From: Gymnothorax reevesii
Taxonomy: Eukaryota; Chordata; Actinopteri; Anguilliformes; Muraenidae
Reading direction: 5' to 3'
Length of the DNA: 64,000 bases
Assembly (NCBI GenBank): GCA_029721435.1
Contig: CM056583.1
Coordinates: forward strand, 59,424,120 to 59,488,119
Below, in pieces: positions 13,161 through 25,590 of this stretch. Position 1 is the stretch's first letter. Each line of letters starts with the position of its first letter. The notes under the pieces were generated by a model, which worked only from the letters and a program-made list of their open reading frames with translations, was not told where the DNA came from and did not search any database. Both the position numbers and the translations under genes were made by a program.

Positions 13161-13635
13161 GCCTGTTTAAAAGACATGTTGAATTTAAAGTGATAATCAG
13201 TCTTGTATAGCATTTGGACACAGAAGAGTCCAGTTGGGCAGGTCTCACAAGCAGAGTTTTTACATTTTCCTCTGATTCCTCCATTTGTACAGGCATTTGT
13301 AGTGGCCTTCATTTCCTGTGGTATTGCTTTGTAATGCACGATACTTAATAAATGGGTGACAGATCAGGTCTGGTGGTGGGCCTATCTAGAAGGTGAATAC
13401 TGTAGAGTGTGTAATGCCTAAATTACAACTGTTTTGTCTTTGGGGAACATTTATTATAAGCTTGTGCATCTCTTGGCAAATTGGTGAACCTGAATGGACT
13501 AGGCTTTTTGAAGGCTCCTCCTTACGAGAATAGATCACATTTTTCACATCACCGTCCTCATTGTTAGTCCTAAATTGTCCCTGCGCCAATTATTTAGCAC
13601 CTGTTGCAGTCATCAGATCAGAAATAAGCATGACT

Positions 13636-13830
13636 GCACCCCGGTGGTTCGTCGGTCTAAGCGTGCGCACCTAAAAGGCTGTGTCCTTCCCACGGCGACA
13701 GGGGTTCAATTCCAGCCTGGGTCATTTCCCTCATGTCTTCCCCGTTCTTCTCCCCAACTTTCCTGTCACTCTCCACTCCATAACTGTCAAGTAAAGGACA
13801 AAATCTGAAAAAAATAATCAAAATAAAAAA
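13636..13830 (+). mobile_element. tRNA-derived SINE
   Basis: The 5' part resembles a tRNA with an internal RNA polymerase III promoter: an A-box-like tggttcgtcgg near 13644 and a clear B box, ggttcaattcc, at 13703-13713. The body (cctgggtcatttccctcatg, then cttccccgttcttctcccc and cctgtcactctccact) is that of a SINE family common in fish genomes. An A-rich tail ends it near 13830. Confidence 0.8.
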
Positions 13831-15159
13831 GCATGTCATATATTTTTATTGAACAATTCAATTCACCAGTTAAGGCATCAAAAATGTGTTGTTGTTGAGC
13901 TGTCAATAGGGTGACTTTTTGAATTACCTTTTTGATTTTATTTGCATTTTCGGACATATGGTGACTTTTCTGGAATGGGGGTTGTAGATCTCTATTCCTT
14001 TCCATTTCTAGTTGTGATTGTTCTCATCAGGACAGTCTAATCTTGTATCCTACTTCTGAAGGGGTAATGGCAAAAAAAAATGAAAATGGTATGCAATGTG
14101 GTGTTAAGTGTGATAGTCATTAAGGTTATTAAGCAGGAATTGGAAATAAACATATTTCCCCTATTTTTAGCTCTTTACTGCTTTGGGGCCAGAAGGCTCG
14201 ATGGGGCAAGCAGGGGCCCACGCGAAGACTTTCCAGCGGTGAGTTTTTCTCATCTGTCCAGCTTTGAACAGGAGACTGACACTGATGCTCTGCAATTACT
14301 GCCCTCGCACCCCATCTCTGAGCTTTGGTCAGGACGTTAGGTGTGCATTTTTTGTTTGGAGCTATAAAGACTTTATAAAAGAGGGAACAAGCCTTGAAGC
14401 ATTCTTGGGCTGATCGAAGGGGTGTTCTACAAGGTGAGACTAGTGTGTTAGCAGGGTTTGTTGAGCCTAAACCTGGGGGTTTATGATTTCATGAGGGTGG
14501 CTCTTTTCTCCTGGCTAGCTCGCCAGTATGACTTATCATATCTCCGATTGCGAGTTTATGGTCTATTGAGTCAGCTTCGGCAAAGATAGGCTGGCTAATG
14601 ATGAACTTGCAACGTAGTCCTCAGGTGATATCAGCAGATCACACAAACTAGCAGATTTCAACCAACCCTGTTTTTCACGCGTAAAGAGGGTTATTTCTTC
14701 AGTGCCCAGCAGAGGGCAGGGCAACCTTCCTCAGTGCACCCTGAATCTAGTGTAGCAGGAAAAATCTGCAATGCCGGAGTATTTACGATAATGTCATTTA
14801 TTAATGTCCGTATTCTCTTAGGGAGGCATCTTTAATGCAGGTTAAATAATTTAATAATGAAGTACTGAAAGGGAACGTCGGGGTTTGCATTTCGTCCAGG
14901 ATATTTACTGAGGTTAATTTGTGGTGTATAGCTTCAGTACAAGCGATTGATGCCAATGAGATCTGTAGTCCTGAAAAAACTTCAGGTGTATGGGAGGGTG
15001 CAAAATGCATTTGCTGGACCAGTTCTCACGGAGAACTCCGCAGCTGTCTTCTTGTACAACTTAATCATGGGACACTGAACATCAGTAAAATTGCAATTTA
15101 ATTGTCATTGTATAAATGATAAATGGAATGGAGCACAGCAAATGAATTGTCATAAATTG

Positions 15160-15812
15160 GAAATAAATTGTCATTTAGAATGCAGCATTGATTAATTGTG
15201 CAATTTGGCATGCAATTATATTGCTTAATGTTTATAGAGAACAGGAAGGAGCAGTTCTCTTACTTGATAGTGCAGTTTAGACGATAGCATGGTTTAGGTC
15301 TAATTATTTGGTTTTATTTGTGTGAACCACCGTGTAGTATTGTAGTCTGTATGATTTTGTGAGCAGTGTACTTTTGTAGTTTCATGAGATTATATGAAGT
15401 ACATCACAATACATGTAGTAATTCAATCATTTAATTTAGAGTACAGTGTTGTTTAATCATGAGGTTTAATATCGTTAATGAAAAGTCAACAAGGTTTTAT
15501 AATACAAAGGAATCATGTAATTTAGAGTGCAGGTCTTTGATCTTGCAGTTTAAGAGTGTTATTTACCATCCAAAACCATTGGTTATATTTAGACTACAGC
15601 TGTTTAATGATCTAGTCAATGATGCCATTTAAGCTGCTGTTCATTATGCCAGTTAAATTGCGAGATTCAGAGTACAGCAGTTCATTATGGATTGTTAGTG
15701 GTGTGATTTGGAGTACAGCCTGTTGAATGATGTCACTTAGTTGTGTAATTTGGACTCTAACTCTTTAATGGGATGGTTTAATGGTGTGATTTAGAGCACA
15801 GAACATTGATGT
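15160..15812 (+). repeat. Degenerate minisatellite with TTTAGAGTACAG core, running into a pisd acceptor
   Basis: About ten diverged units share the core atttagagtacag and a second half like tgtttaatgatg. Cores are seen near 15174, 15435, 15521, 15590, 15664, 15708 and 15790. The final core, gatttagagcacag (15789-15802), contains the AG that best fits the acceptor of the next pisd exon. Confidence 0.65.
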
Positions 15813-15999
15813 CATGTCTCTGATTGGAGCAGGACAGAGGCTTTTGGGTGGGGCTTCATTGGCCCGCGTGCGTCCATTGCCCATTCTGCTGGCCACAGGA
15901 GGGGGATATGTTGGCTATGACCAGTATTGGCAGTACCGCGACCGGAGACTGGAGAGCCAGGGCATAGAAGTTCCCCCACGCATTGCCAATGAGGCCCAG
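15795..15999 (+). CDS. pisd: pisd, alternative exon with mitochondrial membrane segment
   Basis: The exon encodes [20 protein letters not shown] and then [20 protein letters not shown], matching the N-terminal membrane-anchor region of mammalian mitochondrial PISD (RPLPILLVTGGGYAGYRQY). The donor GTAAGC follows at 16000 and leaves phase 0, which joins directly to VALYK of the shared exon at 59543. I place the acceptor at AG 15793-15794. It is in phase with the distal first exon (giving Arg, then [14 protein letters not shown]). A branch-like CTAAC lies at 15757-15761, with no other AG between. If transcription started locally instead, ATG 15814 would serve as start. An acceptor at 15838-15839 is also in phase but weaker. 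Confidence 0.82.
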
Positions 16000-18192
16000 G
16001 TAAGCACAGAAACAAACCAGACCCTTATTCAGGTGAGATCTGTCAGTGCCCGTGAAGTTCTGTTCATTAGGTGAAACAGTCCCTAAGACTTTGCATACCC
16101 TGGATGCTGAGGTTATTACTCTGGCTTGTCTTAGTTGTCTAACTGTGCGCTCGTGTTTGCCATATGCAGTTTGTGTGTGCGTGTGTGGGTCAGCGTGTAT
16201 TAGGGGGTCTTCGTGGTTCATTTGCAGAGCCCTGTTTTTTCTGGGTCAGTTGTGTTGTCTGTAACTTGCAGGACAATTCGCTGATAACCTAGCTCCCTGC
16301 AGTCATCGCTCATTTTGCTGCAATCAGTCAACTGCATTTTACTACTGCTGCTTGAGGTGTTAATTTACTGGTACTACTCTCCTTAAGGGACTGCTGTTAG
16401 AGAATCTATCTGTGCAGCCATATCACATTGCTATCACAAAACACAAGCAGCAATGCACAAACGGAGCTTGTCAGGTTGATTCACTGCCTGGATTGATTTT
16501 GTGTGCTTATGGCAGCGTACAGTCTGTCATAGGTCATTCAGTACATGGGGAGTCACAAAACCTTTTCAGCTTGCTAATATTTTTAGCTCATCGGCTGATA
16601 GGAAGGATGACCTATTGGGATCAGGCGCTGTCTGACGTCATCATTGGGGTTGTGTTCCATCAGCAAAATCTATCACAATCCTCTCCTTCAAAATTGCAGC
16701 CAGATTCACATTATATTTCGTATGGTGTTTCCTTGGAACCATGTTTCTAGAGTTTGTTTGCTGATTTTAAGAATGTTCGTTTTTAGCTTTTTGGTAATTA
16801 TTTTTGTGATTTCAATTTCTTCATTTAGAAAATATGGCCACTTAAATCATGACTAAAAGTGATGCAACTATGTCCTCTGGTGGCTGGTCAGCACACTGTC
16901 ACATAGTGAAGTTCACATGGGTTTTGCCTTGACTGGTTTTGAATGCTGGCTGGTGAGCCACAGGGCCATTGGTCTCGTTTTTCTGTAGGTTCTAGACAAA
17001 CTGCAAAGCCCTGATGGTGGCTATTAGATGGCAAGATGTCTCTTAAGACCAGAGAGCTGATGGAGAGTGTTTCATTTTAACAGCATGCCTCTGTTTGTGA
17101 GTGTGTTTGAATCTGGGTGCATCAGTTATGGTATGTTGGACTTAAAAATAACTCCATAGTTGGAGTGCGTTTGCAACCATACGCACCAGTATTGGCATGT
17201 GTTTTCAATGCAACAGCTTGCGTCAAGTATGATGATATATTTTAATGTGCCACTATACCTGAGTGAGTGTCAGAGTTCAGTATTTTACCTGCATCAACTC
17301 TCTTGGGCTCCAGAATTATTGGCACCCCTGACTGAATAGGGATGGATATTTGCTCCCCCCCACCCCCACAGTCATCCAGACTAGTAATCAATCACACTGG
17401 TTTACTAGGCCTCCCTATCTTTTACCCGACATCTTTTTTTCTTCAATTTACAGCATCATTAAGACAGCTGTATCTCAAATCTTTTTTGTTTGTTTTTTTT
17501 TACAGCTTAAACTCACACCTGAGCTAATTTAACTCCAATTATGCTCTAATACTAATTGATCATCAGTCATGCCAATAAACATAAGAGAGTGATAACACAA
17601 GCCCTTGAGGTGATATAATCATTGAAAAATCTATGAAATTCAACTGGTGAAACATTGAAAATGCTGTTGTATTGTTTTCAGTGACATATAGGTCAAAGTT
17701 AATTTACAAAGTGCTGTTTTCAGATTTTATTTTAATTCAACTTACCAACTCAGCTTTTCTGTAGTTCATCGCAACCCAAAGGGTACATTGGTGGTCTACT
17801 GATTTGGGTGGTGTCCATTCCTTCGTGCATTCATACTTGCGTCCTGATCCCTGACTCTAAAACTGTATGCAGGATGCAGGAGCCTTATAATTTTACCCTG
17901 ACTTTATGACCTTCACCAAAGCATCATGTCTGTCACCTTTTTTTCACCTCTGACCTTTAAGAGGTCTTCAGGGTAAAGTGTGGAAATAACCGTAATAATG
18001 TAAGAACTAAGAAATAAACATACTCAACATGATTTTAGCCTCATAATGTAGAATTTTGATAAAAATGTACATTGTTGCGATGGAAACGGCACTTCAATGA
18101 CAAAATCTGAAAATATTTTGTGGCGCTGATATTTCAATAACCCATGGTCAGATTTTATTCAAATTAGCCTCATATGAAAGGTTTAAGATAGT

Positions 18193-18350
18193 TCTATGAA
18201 ATGACAGGATTTTTTGGTTTGGAACATTTCTGAATATTTAATGAGGTCTGTTATGTTACCATAACAAAAATCGCCATCATCGGCTTACTTCATTTTCAGA
18301 ATTAATCCCCTAGGGATGCACCTATCCAGAAAATCCTGTCATTTCATAGA
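18193..18350. repeat. Short hairpin, 21-base perfect stem
   Basis: tctatgaaatgacaggattt at 18193-18212 (plus one T) is perfectly complementary to 18330-18350. The loop is about 116 bases, and the hairpin lies just outside the A arm of the foldback region. Confidence 0.8.
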
Positions 18351-18654
18351 TCTCCAACAGGTACAACTTCAGTCCAAAGGTGGTGTTGCGTCAGTATGGG
18401 GAAATTGCCCATGAAAGCTTTTGATTCCTAACCATATTGACTTGTTAGAGAGATGTATGTGGGCCTAGAAAATGTATTTGTTTTCTGTATCATGTGTGCT
18501 AGCACAGATGTTGGCCAAATTTAGATGAGCACCCCCTTAAAACCAACATATGGGGATAAATCAATGAATAACTCCGAATTATCACAGTGCTAGTTCTAAA
18601 ACTTTATGACTATTATTGTTGCTGCCATCCCAAGGAACAATTTGACACCAAAGA

Positions 18655-19785
18655 AGGAGGAATTGAAGCTGTAAAAAGCATAATTTGGCTAAAATTTTCA
18701 TCACAAATTGAAAGTTTAACATTTAAATTAATATAATTCCCAAATTGTTCTACCCTTAATATTTGGTAAAAAGTAGGGGCAGTATGCCAAGTTCGTTTGC
18801 ACAAAGTTTCAAGAAATTCTTTTACTGGTAACAATTTAGTAGGACGGCTGTATGTACATGATCCTCGAAAAAGTGCTGATGTCAAGTTTCCTGAACCTTC
18901 TCTGGATTTACAAACTTTGGCATGTGGATGTTATCAGATCAAACAGGCAAACAGCTGAACGCTGTAATTATGAGGGACACTATGAAGTTTGGGTGTACAA
19001 ACACCTTGATTACCTTATACGTTCTCAGACACCTTCACATCACAGGAGTCAAACTAAGTACAACATATGGATTGAGTTTGATGTTACTCTAGTCAATTAA
19101 TGAGCCTATTGCAGACTATTATTGCACATGCCCTGCAGGGAAAAGAACAAATGGCATGTTTGCGCGTGTTGCAAGTATATTATTCTACCTGGGTTATTTC
19201 AGGTCTCAATCCAAAGTCATTTAGCCTTACACATATACATTTCGGCAAGCTCTTAACAAATAAAAGAAACATATAATTAGTGGCTTAGATGTCAATTTAA
19301 GATTAGTTATTCAACTAATTGAACCACAACATGTTGCTGTGCATAAATCTTTCATCTTTATAATACACAATACACGATACATGCTGGATCTTTTCAAGGG
19401 AGATCTGATCCAGAAGAGATCCAGATATTATCTCTGCTTTTTACAATTATTCCTATGATGGTAAAGGCCCTAAATGACAAATACTGGATCCACTGTGACC
19501 TATTTATTCACTGTTTTCCTGATCTAGTTTGCCTTTGCCTCAAAAAGGCTTTTTAGATTTTCCTCTATTTCCCAAGGATGGTGTACATGCAGCCGTCCTA
19601 TTACATTGTTACCGGTGAAAGAATTTCTAGAAACTTTGTGCAAATGAACTTGGCATATTGCACCTACTTTTTTTGCCAAATATTTAGGGTGGATCACTTT
19701 GGGAAGTATATTAATTTTAATGTTAAACTTTCAATTTGAGATGAAAAATGTATCCAATTATGCTTTTTACAGCTTCAAATCCTCC
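18655..19785. repeat. Inverted-repeat pair B (arms 18655-18858 and 19583-19785)
   Basis: The left arm contains ttgaagctgtaaaaagcata (18663) and ends ggacggctgtatgtaca. The right arm begins tgtacatgcagccgtccta (19582) and contains tatgctttttacagcttcaa (19759-19778). The spacer is about 725 bases. Confidence 0.75.
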
Positions 19786-19805
19786 TGGGACTCATATTTT
19801 CAAAG

Positions 19806-22680
19806 CAATTAACGCCTTTCTGCAGATGTAAAGGGCCTGCGGACATAGAGCAGCTCTTTTTATGGAAGCAGTTGCACTACTCTATCACTAGATGGCACCC
19901 CCAGATCAGTTATTGAATATTTACAAGAAAGCAGAGCTGGAACACAGTCTAGAATATTGACGAGTTCCTTGTTTTTCAGGAGTTGCATGAATTTAACTCC
20001 TCAGCTAAGCCTGGTGTGCAAACTGCTCAATATCCTTGCCCATAGTATCTATCCAGCAGTTTAAAAAAATGATCTCTTGCAATAGAAAAAATTGTTGTCC
20101 TCTGTAGCAAGCAATAGAGGCGTTGCACTGGATGCAGAAACCGTTGTGTAATTCACATGATCCTCGAAGTAACTCTGGAAGATGGCTTAGATGTAATGGG
20201 AATGCATTGATTAATTATTATTTATTTATACAAAAAAATGTATTTCCTTGCTCTGAAATGTCTCATGTATAACTGGATATTCAAATACTCCGCCTTATCC
20301 ACGATACTAGCTCAACAGACTATATATTCACTGGTCGATTTAGCATTTGTGTTTGAACTTGAGCATATTGGCGCAAGGATTCTCAGTCATAAACCGGCTT
20401 TGAAAACAATTGTTGAATATTTAGCAGTTAATTATAGCGTAAATACAAAAAACAAACGATTATACTGCTGAGCTCTTCAAGTGCATAGCATCATGGCGAT
20501 AGGACTCTCAGATAGACTGACTAAAACAATAGCAAGCACAAAGTTACCCACAAACAGCTTTTATGACAAAATATCAAAGGTAAGAATTTTTGCTCATCTC
20601 TGTAGCATTTAAAGTGTATGCCTGCTGTTCTTTGAGTGTGGTGTCAATTTAAAATGACAAGGCTTATATTCTTGGAATCTGTGGATTGTCCTTTTACATT
20701 TGAGGTATTGTTTGAATTTGTATCACAAATTCAGTAGAAATGCTTGCGATAGAGCACTGATTATTTAATCTTATTTTATTTAATGTTTTGCTAGATGGTT
20801 ATTTACTTGCTTGGTACTTGAATTGTGTTTGGCTAAGGTAAAAAAAACGGTCATCACAAACTTTTCGCTGAGTTTCTTTGCTTTAAGAGGATATGCCGCA
20901 TGATGAGCTTCCTATTAGGAAACATGCTGTATTTACTATGCAAATTCATTGACCCCGTTATGGGGGTGTTTAGGCTTAAGGTTAATATTTGTATTGAATA
21001 TATATTTTCCACTAATTTCTTTAAATCTTCACTTTAAAACAAGTTTTTGTTGCAACAAAACCCTTCACTTACTTGTGAACATCTGCTATGTGAAGCAGAT
21101 TTTCTCAATGTGCTCTGAGCAAAGAACAGAATGTTTTGTTGCTTTGTAAGGCTTTCCACATTAAATTTTTCTTGATTTAACAAGCCGATCTTTCAAAAGG
21201 GCTTCATTATTTTGTGGAAATTGATGGAAACTTATTTTGCCATATTTTCCAGACGACTGTGTGGCATTATTATTGGTGCAAGCAACAGCAGCACAGGATT
21301 TCCTCATTTTTACTTCGCTGTGATCAACCTCTGTCTACATATTGCTTTGGGGATCATGTGACGACCTATGTAACTTGCAACGACCTCATTAAGTTACAGT
21401 TTCCCAATGGCATTCCAAGTAGTAAAAAAAAATCCTTTTCCTGAGGCAAAAATTCGCCATGGTGCATTAGTGCATATGGTGTGGGACACTTGCATGTTTT
21501 AAAAAGCACCATAAATGCTGAAAGGTATATAAAGGTTTTAGAGCTACATATGCTCCCCTCCAGATGACATCTATTCCACGGAAGGTCTTATGTATTTCAG
21601 CAGAACAATGCAAAACCACATACTGCTGCTATTACAACAGCATGACCTCGTAGTAGAAGAGTCCATGTGCTGAACTTGCCTGCCTGAAGTCCTGATCTTT
21701 CACCAACTGAGAACGTTTGGCACATTATTGAAAAAAAAGGTCCATCAAAGGAGGGCTTAAACTCTCCGGCAGCTGGAAGCCTGTATTAAACAAGAGTGGG
21801 ATCAATTTCCAATGGCTAAATTCAAGAAATTTGTCTCCTCAATGCCCAGACACCTCCACTCTGTGTTAAAAAGAAGAGGGGATGCTACACCATGGTAAAC
21901 AGGCCCCTGTCCAAACTTGTTTAAGACCTGTAGCAGCCATCAAATTGGAAATGAGCTCATTTTGTGGATAAAATTGTAAAATTTCTCAGTTACAACATTT
22001 GCTTTATTATCTCTGTTCTATTATGGAAAAAATACTGGCTGGTGTGATTTGAAAGTCATTGCTTTTGATTTTATTCACAATTTACACTTTGTACCAGCTA
22101 TTTTGGAATTGGGGTTGTGCAGTTACACAGAAGAGCCTGAGTATATAATTGAATGATTGGCTAGCAACACCAGTAGTTGGGTGGATATAAGGAAGCGCTG
22201 AATTTGTCAATGGAGGAATCTATGCGTAAATCCACGGTAGGGAACTATGCATTTTTTGTGTGTGATGACTGTAATTGACAGTGGAATGTGAGAGAATCAA
22301 TACCATGTTGAATTTTTTGCTTCAGAAAACTGATTTGTTGGCTCACTGTAACTGAAGTGGTTGCTACAGAGGACAACAATTTTTTCTGTCGCAAGAGATC
22401 ATTTTTTAAACTGCTGGATAGATACTATGGGCAAGGATATTGAGCAGTTTGCACACCAGGCTTGGCTGAGGAGTTTAATTCATGTAACTCCTGAAAAACA
22501 GGGATAGGAGTCGACTCGTCAACATTCTAGACTGTGTTCCAGCTATGCTTTCTTGTGAATATTCAAAAACTGATCCGGGGGTGCAATCTAGTGATAGAGT
22601 ATTGCAACTGCTTCCATAAAAAGAGCTGCTCTATGTCCGCAGGGGTCTACCTCTGCAGAAAGGTGTTTTATGTGCAATTT
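19806..22680. repeat. Inverted-repeat pair C (arms 19806-20110 and 22361-22680)
   Basis: The longest arms in the region, about 310 bases. The left arm includes gcggacatagagcagctctt and ends attgttgtcctctgtagcaa. The right arm begins ttgctacagaggacaacaat and includes aagagctgctctatgtccgc. The 2.25-kb spacer contains a truncated Tc1-like copy (21452-22117). Confidence 0.82.
21452..22117 (+). pseudogene. Truncated Tc1-like element, 3' half with transposase remnant
   Basis: The fragment carries the C-terminal half of a Tc1-like transposase reading frame, broken by frameshifts. It includes the region corresponding to the second catalytic Asp (tttcagcagaacaatgcaaa, where the Asp codon reads Asn) and the Glu segment. 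It ends with the typical right inverted end, ttggaattggggttg. It is the same subfamily as the copy at 34504-37173, with nearly the same wording around aatgctgaaaggtatataaa. The 5' half is absent. Confidence 0.75.
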
Positions 22681-23416
22681 CCTATCGTGGGTTAACGCGT
22701 AGGTATGTCGGTTGGAGAATTTTGCTGTCTTTTAGAGCCTCATACAAGCTCTCACGGAAATCCAATCACCTCAATGGTGATTCAATGGTATCTGCGTGAA
22801 AGCCCAACTGTAGTTCACGCCCACGTGAAATTCTCCTGGTAATAACCAGTTGGATGACACAATTTTTATCCAATTGCTGACGCTATAAGTTTTGCTCAGT
22901 AAGTGAAAGACATTGATTGGACCTTAAAAAACATATTAAAATACTTGCGTAATAGGGTTACGTTGTATTCAATAAACTTTATGCAGCTCAGACTGACGTG
23001 GTTGCATGGGAACAAAAAACCTCCAGAACTGAGCCTGGAGAGCTGAGCTTATTTGCAGGATGGAAATGTGATTCTGCGATGGTAAAGAGCAGTTATTCTG
23101 AATGGAACAGACAGGAGGGCTGACAGCATTGATACTTTTGAGGAGCAGCTCAATAATTCTATTGAAAATTGAGTAGATCTGTCTTTGTATGGTGTAGCTC
23201 TATCTTTTAGCCTGTTAGCTAACTAGCCAGCAATTTCTTATTTTTGTTTCACCACCGTGATCACAGAGCTAGTTTATCACATTGGGTAACAAAAGAGTAG
23301 TCCATACTGCAGTGTGCTGGCATTTTTATTAACTTGGCGATCAGTTTTAGAATTTATACCACATTCAATGAAACGGAATGCCTTGCATTTTCGCTCTTTT
23401 AAAGTGCGAACAGCTA

Positions 23417-24085
23417 CAGTGGCTCCAATAAGTATTTGTACACTACTTGAAAATCGACTACATAACAGCTTTTGTATATTCGGCTAAATGCTTGCTATTG
23501 TGTCTAAAAGTGATTAAAATATTTGATAATCAATATGTTTTAAACAAATATTTAATGTCAAAATGGCATATTTGGTCAGAAAGGCAATTATCTGACCCAA
23601 TAAGTATCTGTACAGTTCCATTAGTGAGTCACAAAACTTATAATACTCACCTAAAATTGACTCAAGATGTTTACAGGACATGGTTGACTCACTTGGTCTG
23701 ATTTGGTCATGCGTGACCATACTGGACACTCCCTCTGTACACAGACTGGCCTATGTAAATGGCCTGACCATGCCCATAATGTATTCCTGTGATATATGGC
23801 TAAGACAGGTGAGATACCCCGTCGAATGCGGGAGCAAATCATTCAGCTACGTAAAGAAGGCCAAAGCACCAGATAAACTGGAACTCTGCTATCGTTACGC
23901 CACACGACCGTGCAGTACATCAAGAAGTACAAACAATCTGAACGCATAGCCAATGCAGCCAGGAAAGGACGTCCCCGGAAGACCAGTCAGCGCACTGACC
24001 GGTACATGTCCCTGCTGGTACAGAGGGAGAGACAGTCCTCGGCCTCCAGTCTTGCCACCAAAATGGAGGAAGCAACTGGAAGCCA
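23417..24085 (+). pseudogene. Truncated Tc1-like element, 5' half with transposase N-terminus
   Basis: It begins at a TA (23415-23416) with the end sequence cagtggctccaataagtatt. An ATG at 23796 opens a Tc1-type transposase DNA-binding domain: MAKTGEIPRRMREQIIQLRK, a TAA stop after about 26 codons, then GRPRKTSQRTDRYMSLLVQR. The paired helix-turn-helix region and GRPR hook are recognisable. The DDE catalytic half is missing; the copy breaks off near 24085 in sequence belonging to the foldback region. Confidence 0.8.
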
Positions 24086-25249
24086 TGTTTGTGCCATGTT
24101 TGTGAATCATCCATTCATATTGAATGTCATGAGTACAAAGTTGATTTGCGTTGAAAATATGATTACTTTATGAATTGAAATTGTGCCATTTTCAAAGCTC
24201 TGGGGAGCCACCTGGATAGCTATCTTATTCGACTTGTAAAAATTGGAAGTTATTCATTGATTTATCCCCATAAGTTGGTTTTAGGGGGGTGCTCATCTAA
24301 ATTTGGCTCACATCTGTCCTAGCACATATGATACAAGAAAACCAATGCATTTTCTAGACCCACATAAATCTGTCCACACAGTCAATATGGTAAGGAATCA
24401 AAAGCTTTCATGGGAAATTTTCCCATACTGATGCAACACCACCTTTCAAGTCAATCAGATGAATATTAATGATTTTATGAATGCCACAAGGTTGAGAATC
24501 AGTCAAAATTGTGATTTTCGGTAGTTTGCATTTAAAGTCACAAGTAACATTTGAGGCAGAGGTAAAACATAGATTATTGGAGTTTACTGGCATCTCACTG
24601 CATTCTTTTATTTATTTTATGTGAAAATCAAAAATATTGAAATTTCCAAGGAAAAAAAAAAATTGAAATTTTTACCCTGAAGACCCCTTAAACTTGATTA
24701 CCTAGAGGTGATTACCTCTATCACCGTTTTTGTTTCCAGAGCGAATCTCCAACACTTTACAGTGGCCTTTCAAAATTGCTCGCGTAGTTTGGCCTTATCC
24801 TCCAGTTGTGCCTTTTGAGTGTTTTGTTGACCGGCGGCTTTTGACATTTTCCTTCTCCTTTTTGTGCTGTTTTGAACCTTCTGAAAAATAAACTGAGTTT
24901 TCATGAAGCACATCAACTATTAAGTTCAGGTCGCAGAAACCAGTTCAAGAATTAAGATTTCCCTAACACCCCTATACAACATTCCCCCATTCTGTTTACG
25001 GAGAATAACCACTTGCAATGTCCTTTAAAAATTGCCTTTTAGTCCCCTACCACCCAACAGGTAGGTCGGGGGACTAGGCCTAACAAATAAAATCTTGTTT
25101 CTGGTAATGAGAGCGACCCTCCATAAAACTTACCTTCCATGAAGTTTTCAGATCTGTCTTCAAACTAAAATGTTCAAATACTGATCCGACCCTGTACCTT
25201 TGAGTGCACCATCTGGATTTTTATTTATTTATTTATTTTTGTATTTCAA

Positions 25250-25590
25250 CTGGCACCTCCCTAAATCGATCATTAGTAAAATTACCGACCGTCGATTAAC
25301 TGTAATAATTAAAAAAAAAAACCACATGAAAACGCTCCTAATATAAAACCATGCCAAATGCATTTTTTCACAGCAACATATTATGTATTTCCACCATTAT
25401 TTTATCAGCTGTCATTGCGCCGTCTGTTGGCGGCTCATTGAAAATGTCCTCTGACAAGTACTGAAATGCAACTTTTGCTATTTATATTTCAGATGCGTAT
25501 TTTGATAGATCGATTTAAACCTCACATGATTGAGCAAATCTTTACGACTAATCATTGATCATCGATTAATTGTTATCATCCCTGATTGCA
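25250..25590. mobile_element. Possible short hAT-like non-autonomous relic
   Basis: Sequences rich in the ATCGATTA motif stand about 300 bases apart in opposite orientation: ctaaatcgatcattagtaaa at the left, and gactaatcattgatcatcga followed by ttaattgttatcatccctg at the right. The right end read in reverse (cagggatgataacaatta) resembles common fish hAT ends. The left end is too decayed to prove the pairing. Confidence 0.35.

Larger units (their letters stand above)
9052..15794 (+). other. pisd first intron, repeat-bearing
   Basis: About 6.7 kb with no further coding exon recognised. It holds a cluster of TAACA-type repeats (about 9910-10090), a possible old hAT-like relic rich in gcacgtgcaccc motifs (about 10090-11180), a Tc1-like end (about 12975-13040), a tRNA-derived SINE (13636-13830) and a minisatellite that reaches the next acceptor (15160-15812). 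The remainder looks like unremarkable AT-rich intron. Confidence 0.55.
18376..24446. repeat. Inverted-repeat pair A (arms 18376-18572 and 24250-24446)
   Basis: The left arm runs from aaggtggtgttgc to ataaatcaatgaataactcc; the right arm is its diverged reverse complement, from ttattcattgatttatcccc to gcaacaccacctt. Arms are about 197 bases and the spacer is 5.7 kb. Alignable identity is continuous, with scattered mismatches. Confidence 0.75.
17964..24684. mobile_element. 6.7-kb region of nested and serial long inverted repeats
   Basis: Three inverted-repeat pairs occupy this region in the order A B B' C C' A'. Pair A encloses two side-by-side hairpins, B and C. A short further match at the outside (17964-17977 with 24671-24684, 14 of 14) defines the bounds used here. 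Tc1-like fragments lie inside the C loop and between C' and A'. I recognise no transposase belonging to the structure itself. It may be one large foldback element or several copies of related foldback families inserted into each other. Confidence 0.6.

Noticed and set aside
13636..13720. tRNA gene
   Set aside because: A- and B-box-like motifs are present, but the cloverleaf is degenerate and the 3' body and A-rich tail mark it as a tRNA-derived SINE.
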